Source of the DNA: Cohnella hashimotonis
Lineage (GTDB): Bacteria > Bacillota > Bacilli > Paenibacillales > Paenibacillaceae
Direction of reading: 5' to 3'
Length of the DNA stretch: 64,000 nucleotides
NCBI RefSeq assembly: GCF_030014955.1
Contig: NZ_JAGRPV010000001.1
Coordinates: 4,960,001-5,024,000, forward strand
The translations under genes were made by a program, and so were the position numbers. The notes under the pieces are model-generated. The model searched no databases. It was given only the letters and a program-made list of their open reading frames with translations, and had not been told where the DNA came from. This document shows, piece by piece, positions 54,626 through 61,424 of the stretch. Each line of letters opens with the position of its first letter. Positions within the stretch are counted from its first letter, which is position 1.

Positions 54626-55024
54626 TTAGAATGTCAAATTTGTTCCGCCAGACCAGGAACCATACTGTGTACTACTATAAGTATGGCCGCCATTCACATA
54701 TGTCCCCGTATCATTTGGACCAGATACAGACGTAGATACTGAATGTCCAGTAGCAAAATTGTAACTGTCCACTACATTATCTCCACTACCACTAGTAGCG
54801 TAATGTAAAAATACGCCAACGCCCAGATCTCCAGCTCCATTAGAGCCCGTGGACCCAGAAGCACGGTCATTATCGAAGAAACCGCCTTGAGAGAGACTTA
54901 AATCTCCCCAAGCATCCGTAACACCCTGAGTGCCACCACCAGAAGTTCCTCCTACATGACCGGCAGCACTCGCCGTTGCTGCAACAAGTAAAAACAAGAA
55001 ACAGAAAGAAATAATTGATTTCAT
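54626..55024 (-). CDS. Small secreted Gly/Ser/Thr-rich protein
   Basis: A 132-residue protein with a clear signal peptide (KSIISFCFLFLLVAATASAA), leaving a mature part of about 110 residues. That part has no cysteine and is very rich in Gly, Ser, Thr, Asn and aromatic residues (GHVGGTSGGGTQGVTDAWGD at its start, QYGSWSGGTNLTF at its end). The ATG at 55024 has AAAGGAG about 10 bases upstream; the longer frame has no site. Composition is faintly like secreted bacteriocins of the lactococcin 972 kind, but the diagnostic motifs are not convincing. It is divergent from a lipoprotein gene. Confidence 0.7.
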   Translation of the reverse strand: MKSIISFCFLFLLVAATASAAGHVGGTSGGGTQGVTDAWGDLSLSQGGFFDNDRASGSTGSNGAGDLGVGVFLHYATSGSGDNVVDSYNFATGHSVSTSVSGPNDTGTYVNGGHTYSSTQYGSWSGGTNLTF

Positions 55025-55151
55025 TACTATCACGCTCCTTTTTTGTAATAATTTGCAATCGGACCTGATATGAGGTATTTTAAAGTAGAGCGCTACCATT
55101 GTAAATATTTGGATAATAAATAGATTATTTTATTTTTTAGGAGATGATTGA

Positions 55152-56426
55152 ATGAGAATTTCCAAAGTTTTTTTGGTATTATGTATTGTTTTAGTGTTTC
55201 TTGTAAGTTGTACAAGTAAGGAGAACAAAATATTTGAAGAGAAAAAAACTTATGAACTTAAAGTACTGTACTGGGACAGCGAAAGCTTTTTCTCAACATA
55301 TGGAAATTATATCAATAGTGAGTTTCCAAATATAGAATTCGAAGTGATTCCATTGAAGCAAATTTATGTTAGTGATATTCCTCCGAAGGAAGAAATCAAT
55401 AAATTAGTTTCTGATGAAAATCCAGATATTATGATACTTAATCAAGGACAATACGACTTTTTAGAGAGTAAATTAGAACCATTAAAATCAATTATTTCAA
55501 AAGAGACATTTTCGTCACTTCAAAAGGGTGTTAAAGAACTTTTAGAGTCATATGGTGAGGGGGATGTTTATGGGATACCGATGTCTTTTACTACAAATCT
55601 GATGTTCTATAATAAAGATATATTAGATAGTTTTAATATCGACCCCCAGACATTTAACCAAATGGATTGGATTCAGTTTTTTCAAATGATTCGTAAAATA
55701 CCTCCTGCAGAAGACCAACTTGCTTTTTATGCACAATCGTCTGAACCAGCATCATTAATTACGAGTATTGGAATCTCGGAAGGTTATTCCTATCTCGATC
55801 AAAACAGTTCAAAAATCAACTTAAATACGGAAGGATGGAAAAGCATTATTGAAGCTATTAAGCCTTTGTACAACGATCATCTTATAAACTCGTGGGATTC
55901 TTCATATGGCTTCGATAAAAACCCATTTATACAGGGAAGCGCCGCAACAATGATAGGGGACTATAATTTATTTAGATCGCTAACAGAAAATAGTCCTTCC
56001 TTTACTTGGGGGGTAGCTCCCCTACCTAGTAAAGATCATTCTAGAGCAAGCATGAACTTAGAAAAAATAATTACAATCAATAAAGAGAGCGGTAATAAGA
56101 ATGCCGCTATAAAATTCATAGAATATCTCATGAGTGAGAAGATGACGAAAATACTCGGTAATATCGATACATCATTATCCTCTTCCATGTATTCATCAGT
56201 TAGTAAAAATGAATCTAATCCTATACACTTTATTTATGACTTATCAGCAAATCTTGATAGCATTTCCAGTTATAAAAAGATTGAAGCCATGCCTGAAGAG
56301 TTTAACAACAGTTTTTCTCCCTTTTTTGTTGATATTATAAGGCAAATTATTAACAATGAAATCGATATTAATGTGGGATTAAATAAGTTAGAAGAGTTCG
56401 GAAACAACTTGCTTGGGGCAAATTAA
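55152..56426 (+). CDS. Orphan solute-binding lipoprotein, AT-rich
   Basis: A 424-residue family 1 extracellular solute-binding protein. The lipobox LVSC gives a lipidated C20. Fold-typical stretches are PDIMILNQGQYDFLES, VYGIPMSFTTNLMFYNKDIL and FIQGSAATMIGDYNLF. TAGGAGATG lies just before the ATG, and the upstream 50 bp are A/T-rich enough for a promoter. No permease or ATPase gene adjoins it, and its base composition differs from the resident transporter genes. It may have been acquired with the rest of the island, or serve as a sensor or accessory rather than a transporter subunit. A terminator follows. Confidence 0.85.
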   Translation: MRISKVFLVLCIVLVFLVSCTSKENKIFEEKKTYELKVLYWDSESFFSTYGNYINSEFPNIEFEVIPLKQIYVSDIPPKEEINKLVSDENPDIMILNQGQYDFLESKLEPLKSIISKETFSSLQKGVKELLESYGEGDVYGIPMSFTTNLMFYNKDILDSFNIDPQTFNQMDWIQFFQMIRKIPPAEDQLAFYAQSSEPASLITSIGISEGYSYLDQNSSKINLNTEGWKSIIEAIKPLYNDHLINSWDSSYGFDKNPFIQGSAATMIGDYNLFRSLTENSPSFTWGVAPLPSKDHSRASMNLEKIITINKESGNKNAAIKFIEYLMSEKMTKILGNIDTSLSSSMYSSVSKNESNPIHFIYDLSANLDSISSYKKIEAMPEEFNNSFSPFFVDIIRQIINNEIDINVGLNKLEEFGNNLLGAN

Positions 56427-56476
56427 AAAGCACGTGATTTGAAGTAGAGGGAGTTCAGAAATTTAGATAGACCAAG

Positions 56477-56508
56477 AGAAGCACCCACAAGTCTGAGTGC
56501 TTCTTTTT
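56477..56508 (+). terminator. Rho-independent terminator after the orphan lipoprotein
   Basis: AGAAGCAC and GTGCTTCT form a perfect 8-bp stem followed by TTTTG. It marks the right edge of the AT-rich island. Confidence 0.9.
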
Positions 56509-56601
56509 GTATGCTTTGAACGGCTAAACTATATTTTATGACCATAGACCGGAATGCAGCGCCAAACCAAGCCAAGACGCCGCAAGCCTGACATTCACAT
56601 T

Positions 56602-56638
56602 AAAAAACCTCTGTCTCCGCCGAAGAGGATTGGAGGTT
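56602..56638 (-). terminator. Rho-independent terminator of the GH39 operon
   Basis: On the minus strand AACCTC pairs with GAGGTT, with a partly paired inner segment, and is followed by TTTTTAATG. It lies about 70 bases past the GH39 stop. Confidence 0.7.
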
Positions 56639-56708
56639 CGTTGTCAAAAAATTTATGTCATTGCAGCGAAACGGGCATGACCACCAGCGCCAGCCGCGCG
56701 CGCCCCGG

Positions 56709-58076
56709 CTAGCTTCTCCGCAGCTCCAGCAGCACGACGCTGTGCCGCTCCGCGTACACGGCGAGCGTTCCGTCCCCTGCGCCGCCAAACGTATGCTCGG
56801 CCTGCAGCCGCAGATCGCTGTCCTTGTCCACCGTATAGCGGCTGCAGACGTACGTCCCGCTCCCCGTCAAGGAACTCAGATCCAGCCGATATTCCCGGCT
56901 CTTGGCCGCAAAATTGCTGATCAGCACCGCGGCCTCCCCGCCGTCTTCGCTCGCGGCCGCGCAGACGTACAGACCCGCCGTCCGCTCGCCCTCCGGCTCG
57001 GCAGGCACCCGCCGGCCCAGCTCGACCAGCCGGGAGAACGCCTTGAACGCGTAATACGTCTTCTGCGGAACGCCGTAGACGTCGAACAGGCCGCAGTACA
57101 TCGCCGACGGCTGGCCGTCGTAATAGTTGGCCACGTCGACGCGGCAATCCTGGAGCAGCGTCAGCGTCGCGGCGGCGAACGAAGCGCCCTCTACGCCCTT
57201 CTGCCGGTCGAAGGAATCGCGCCGATAATATTCGGCCCCGCGCGTGAAGAAGCCGCGGTCGAGACTGGGATCAATATTCATGTAATTCCATTCGTTGAAG
57301 TGGCTTTCCGCCTCGGAATAGCCGTACACTTCCAGCCATTCCTCGACGAGCCCGGCGTTGGCCGCGACCTGCTCGGGATGGTCGGCATACGTGTGCCAGG
57401 AGAAGAAATCGAGTGGGAGGTTCCGTTCCCGGCAGTAGGCGAAAAAGCCGCGGGTGAAGTCGTGGTTGACCATCGTCGCGGCAAATCCGCCGACCTTCAG
57501 CTGCGGGTCGAAGCGTTTGATCGCCACCGAAGCTGCTTCATATAACGCGTAGAACTGCTCGGGCGTACCGTCCCACATGCAGCCGCGCGTCGGATTGTCG
57601 GGCTCGTTCCAAATCTCCCAGTGGCGAATGTCCCATTCGTGGCCGTCCGCCCAGCCTTGATTGTAATGCTTGATGATACCGGTGCAGACGCGCGCCCATT
57701 TGTCATAGTCGGCGGGCGGCGCCGTATAATATTTGACCGCCGTATGCTCGATACTGACGCCAAGCCGGTAGATCACTTTCGCTCCGGTGTCCAGTACGGA
57801 CCGGATGTAATCGTCCGTCCGGCGGAAATCGTAGCTGGCGGGATCTTCAGGGTCCCGGTCGAAGTCGGGAAAAATCGTGTTGATGTCCACCTCGCGCGGA
57901 TGGGGCCAATTGGTATCGTGCAGCCGGGCATGGGGAATTCGGGCTTCCTTGAAATAATCGCTCACGTCGATGAGCGTTCCATAGCAGACCGGGCCGTTGT
58001 TGACCCCGTGCAGCGCCTTGACGCGTTCCGCCCCCGCCTTTTTAAAATCGAATCGGATATCCACCGCAACCACCAT
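56709..58076 (-). CDS. GH39 family glycosidase (beta-xylosidase-like)
   Basis: A 455-residue cytoplasmic retaining glycosidase. The acid/base glutamate is E158 in HWEIWNEPD, and the nucleophile is E262 in SHFNEWNY, the spacing expected for clan A family 39. The barrel covers about 20-360 and a beta domain ends the protein. GAGGAG lies 7 bases before the ATG. It lies 16 bp after the GH106-like gene on the same strand and ends the operon. Substrates for GH39 include beta-xylosides and related glycosides; the exact one is not visible. Confidence 0.88.
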   Translation of the reverse strand: MVVAVDIRFDFKKAGAERVKALHGVNNGPVCYGTLIDVSDYFKEARIPHARLHDTNWPHPREVDINTIFPDFDRDPEDPASYDFRRTDDYIRSVLDTGAKVIYRLGVSIEHTAVKYYTAPPADYDKWARVCTGIIKHYNQGWADGHEWDIRHWEIWNEPDNPTRGCMWDGTPEQFYALYEAASVAIKRFDPQLKVGGFAATMVNHDFTRGFFAYCRERNLPLDFFSWHTYADHPEQVAANAGLVEEWLEVYGYSEAESHFNEWNYMNIDPSLDRGFFTRGAEYYRRDSFDRQKGVEGASFAAATLTLLQDCRVDVANYYDGQPSAMYCGLFDVYGVPQKTYYAFKAFSRLVELGRRVPAEPEGERTAGLYVCAAASEDGGEAAVLISNFAAKSREYRLDLSSLTGSGTYVCSRYTVDKDSDLRLQAEHTFGGAGDGTLAVYAERHSVVLLELRRS

Positions 58077-58092
58077 CGCTCGCTCCTCGCCG

Positions 58093-61000
58093 CTAAATCT
58101 GATATATGTTCGCTTTGCTCATCAATCCATAAGGAAGTACGGTGTACTGCGGATCATCGCGCGTATGCTCCCGCGTGAAGAACGTCCAGTCCGTCCACGG
58201 ATTGTGGCTGCCCCGCTGATGCAGGGGACCCAGCAGATTGCGGGCACTTCCCGTCACTTCGATGTCGATGCGGTTCGTTCCCGCCCGCAAGTGCTCCGTC
58301 AAGTCGAGCTTGCCCGCAGCCTTCCACGGAATAAGCCCGGCCGACGTCCCGTTCACCCTCACTTCCACGGTCACTGCCCGGAAATCGTCCAGTTCGATCA
58401 CCCGGCGCTTGCCGGGCTCGATCGGCTCCAACGTACACTCAAAGTGATAGATGATGCCGCCGCAATAATGGTAGTAGCCTTGATGGCACCAATCGCCCAC
58501 ATGAAGCAGCTCCGGCTCGGCCGCGATGCTGCGGCTGGCGTCCACGGCAAAATCGCCGATCAGATAACAGTCCTCCAGCTCGAACGTCTGCCTGTACGCG
58601 CAGCTGAGCAGCAGCTCGTTGCTTCCGGGCCGAACTATGGGCAGCCTGACCTTAACGAACGATTTGTCGAGATACCAGCCGTTCGGCTCCGCGGCCGCCG
58701 CTTCCCCGTTCAGACGGATGTCGAACGATTCCGCTTGCTCGAGGACGAGAAAAACGTCCGTTGCCGGAACTTTGTCGACCTGGAAAACGAATGCCAGCTC
58801 GACCGCCGCGCCGTCCCTTAGATGCGGCTCGCCGATCCAGCGATAGCGCTGGGGAATGCCGTTGTAGTGGACGGGCCGCATGCCGAGCGTCTCCCTGATC
58901 GCGCGCTGCGCCTCCCAGACGAGCATCGGCTCCGACCACGCGCCACCGTCGAGCCGATAGCGGCAGCGGTCCAGCACGAGCGCGTTGGGAGACGTCCGCG
59001 TGAACCGGCATGCCGAGCCGAGCGTCGCGTCCGCCACCCGGTTGCGTTCATGGACGGGCACGTAGGAGAAATCGCTCTCGGCTTCCAGCGGTGGCTCGTT
59101 CGTCCGGACGATGAACATCCGCGATCCCGCCGGGCCGAAATCGGCCGTAAAGCGCATGCCGCCCCCGCTGCCGCTCTTGCCGGACCGGGATGTTCCCCGC
59201 ACGGCAATGCCGCCCCCGAGCAGGTCCCATTCCTCCAGCTTGCCCGGGCGTTCAAGCGCGATCTCGACCTCGTGGCCGCTGTTGCGGTCGTTGTTGACGA
59301 TAAACACGCCGTATCCGTCCTCCAGCTCCGTCATCAAATAGAGAAACGACGAAGCCTCGCTGCCGGCGCGGTCGCAAATGCTTACCCGGCGCGGCAGAGC
59401 CGCTTCCAGCGCGCGCACCGCGTCCCGGGGCCGTCCGACCGTCTCCGTGTTCGGATGGCTCAGCAGCGCCGCCAATTCGCCGGAGCGCTCCCCTTCGATC
59501 ATCGTCGGGACCGGCTCGACGACGAGCATCCGCCCGCCGCCTTCCAGGAAGGCAAGCAGCAGCTCGGCGGTGCTTCGCCAGATGGAGGCGACGCTTGGCA
59601 GCACGACGACCTTGTAGGAAGCCAGGCCGACGGCGAGCGTCCCTCCCGCCGCCGAAGCGGTCTCGGCCATAATCGTCTCGTCGCCGAAGTCGAAGTCGTA
59701 ATGCGACCCGAGCAGCGCGCGGACGACGCCGTCGCATTGCCGCTCCAGCCGGTTGGCAGCAAGCAGGCTCGGGTCGTCCCAGCCGAGATAGCGGTAAGGA
59801 TCGCAGCCGACCATCGTCCATACCGTCGAGGAGGGATGCAGCACGAGCACGTCGCGAACGGCCGGCCCCTGCGTCGTCACGGCGGCGATTCTCGCAAAAT
59901 AGTCCTCTACCGCATGATTGTATTTCCACCAGGGCGCGTTGTAGCCGAAAGCCGGCGGGAAATCCCGCTTCCGGCAGCCTTTGAGCGAATAAAGCGCGAG
60001 ATGCTGGCAGCGAGCGTTCACGCCCATGACGTACTGCCAGTCGCCGACCCACTTCTGCCCTTCGAACGTGAATTCCCAGCCGGCGCATCCGTACATCTCG
60101 GACAGCACCCGCCGCTTCCCGTACTGATTGGCGACGCTCGTGCACTGCTTGACGGTCCAATACTCCTCCGTCCGCTCCTCCAATATATCGATGCCGGGCA
60201 CCTGCTGGTACCGGTACTGGGGCATGACCGCCCCGTTCAGCCGCGTTCCGATGCCGAGGTTATGTTCGACGAGATAATGGCCGGTCAAGGCGATGCCATT
60301 CGCCTCGCACCATGCGCCCAGCTGCCGCGAGTAGGCATCCCCGAACCGCTCCGTTATCGTTCGCCAGTAGTCGTGACGGATTTTCGGCGCGCGCTCCCCT
60401 TGAAAAAACAGCAGCGGAATCTCGTCCAGCAGGTCGTAGCCCCGACGCTCGCGGAAAAAAGCGGCGAACCCGTCCGTCCACGGCAGCCACGCCCTGTCCG
60501 TGCCGTGCGGCGAACGGAAATCGGCGATATTGGGCTCGTCCGTGAAAATGCCCGGCACGGCTTGCCCGAACTCGTCGCCGACCGTATGCCGGTAAGGCTC
60601 GTACGTGGATTCGATAAAAGCGGCGACCGAAGCCGGATTCAGGTTGTCGGCCGGCGCTTCGTCGTTGAACCATTCGTCCGGTTCGGATATCTCCCGACGA
60701 AAGACGAGCAACAGCTCGCCTTCGCCGAGCGCGACCGTCCGGCCGTCGGCCGCGATCCGCTCGCAGCGCAGCAGCTCCGTGCCGTCCGCTTTCGCCAAAA
60801 AGACGGCGATGGCGCTCTTGTCGGCAACGGCGCCCGCATCCGCGATGGCGTCTGCGTTGACACCACCGTCGCAGGCGTTTGCTTCGCTGCCGGCCTTCGA
60901 ATCTGCCAGGCTAGGGACCGAGGCTCGCTTGCGGTCCTTTCCGATCGCCTCCAGCGTGACGGCCTTCGCCCGGTATGCGTCGCCCTTCGCGGCGACCGTT

Positions 61001-61296
61001 CCTCCGGCGCCGCCCGACGGGAACCGGTCTTCGTCGTACAGCCACGCCTGCAGGCCGAGCCGCTTCGCTTCGCGCACGCACGCTTCGATGCAGGCGAGCC
61101 ATTCCTCGCCCATATATGCCGTCTCCAGCCCTTCGCGGGAATGCATGAAGAAGCCGCCCATGCCCTGCGCCTTCATTTCCCCGATTTGGCGGATCAGCTC
61201 ATCGGTTTCCAGCTTGTCGTTCCAGGACCAGAAGGGAACCGAACGAAGCGACGGGGAAGGGGCGGCGAATCCTTCCCGCATGTCGTCGATTTTCAT
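58093..61296 (-). CDS. Large glycoside hydrolase, GH106-like (alpha-L-rhamnosidase type)
   Basis: A 1067-residue cytoplasmic protein with no signal peptide. The N-terminal barrel begins PFWSWNDKLETDELIRQI and contains GMGGFFMHSREGLETAY and AWLYDEDRFPSGGAGG, a pattern common to proteins annotated as GH106 or related unclassified hydrolases. A flavodoxin-like middle and a galactose-binding-like C-terminal domain (about 965-1045, with VRVNGTSAGLIPW) follow. The ATG at 61296 is preferred; GAGG lies 11 bases upstream. It is followed by GH39 after 16 bp. The family call is by overall pattern; catalytic residues were not identified. Confidence 0.75.
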   Translation of the reverse strand: MKIDDMREGFAAPSPSLRSVPFWSWNDKLETDELIRQIGEMKAQGMGGFFMHSREGLETAYMGEEWLACIEACVREAKRLGLQAWLYDEDRFPSGGAGGTVAAKGDAYRAKAVTLEAIGKDRKRASVPSLADSKAGSEANACDGGVNADAIADAGAVADKSAIAVFLAKADGTELLRCERIAADGRTVALGEGELLLVFRREISEPDEWFNDEAPADNLNPASVAAFIESTYEPYRHTVGDEFGQAVPGIFTDEPNIADFRSPHGTDRAWLPWTDGFAAFFRERRGYDLLDEIPLLFFQGERAPKIRHDYWRTITERFGDAYSRQLGAWCEANGIALTGHYLVEHNLGIGTRLNGAVMPQYRYQQVPGIDILEERTEEYWTVKQCTSVANQYGKRRVLSEMYGCAGWEFTFEGQKWVGDWQYVMGVNARCQHLALYSLKGCRKRDFPPAFGYNAPWWKYNHAVEDYFARIAAVTTQGPAVRDVLVLHPSSTVWTMVGCDPYRYLGWDDPSLLAANRLERQCDGVVRALLGSHYDFDFGDETIMAETASAAGGTLAVGLASYKVVVLPSVASIWRSTAELLLAFLEGGGRMLVVEPVPTMIEGERSGELAALLSHPNTETVGRPRDAVRALEAALPRRVSICDRAGSEASSFLYLMTELEDGYGVFIVNNDRNSGHEVEIALERPGKLEEWDLLGGGIAVRGTSRSGKSGSGGGMRFTADFGPAGSRMFIVRTNEPPLEAESDFSYVPVHERNRVADATLGSACRFTRTSPNALVLDRCRYRLDGGAWSEPMLVWEAQRAIRETLGMRPVHYNGIPQRYRWIGEPHLRDGAAVELAFVFQVDKVPATDVFLVLEQAESFDIRLNGEAAAAEPNGWYLDKSFVKVRLPIVRPGSNELLLSCAYRQTFELEDCYLIGDFAVDASRSIAAEPELLHVGDWCHQGYYHYCGGIIYHFECTLEPIEPGKRRVIELDDFRAVTVEVRVNGTSAGLIPWKAAGKLDLTEHLRAGTNRIDIEVTGSARNLLGPLHQRGSHNPWTDWTFFTREHTRDDPQYTVLPYGLMSKANIYQI

Positions 61297-61318
61297 TGTA
61301 TTCACATCCTCGGCGTTA

Positions 61319-61381
61319 CCTTGTCCGACAGCCCGGACAAGGGATGGAGGTCTCCCGTTCGGCAGGACCGAACGGAGAGAC
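61319..61381 (-). promoter_or_regulatory. Two hairpins in the leader of the GH106-like gene
   Basis: CCTTGTCCG/CGGACAAGG (61319-61342) and, further from the gene, GTCTC-CGTTCGG/CCGAACG-GAGAC (61350-61381) are strong inverted repeats between the beta-helix stop and the next ATG. Neither is followed by a T-run on the minus strand, so they are unlikely simple terminators; they could stabilise or separate the mRNA segments. Confidence 0.55.
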
Positions 61382-61424
61382 TCCTTCAAATTTTTGAGAA
61401 TAAAAATGAGGGTGGCCCGCTCCG

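Noticed and set aside
54626-55024. Lactococcin 972-type bacteriocin for the small secreted protein
   Set aside because: Size and Gly/Ser/aromatic content are suggestive, but the family's diagnostic pattern and its usual immunity and transporter genes are not present.
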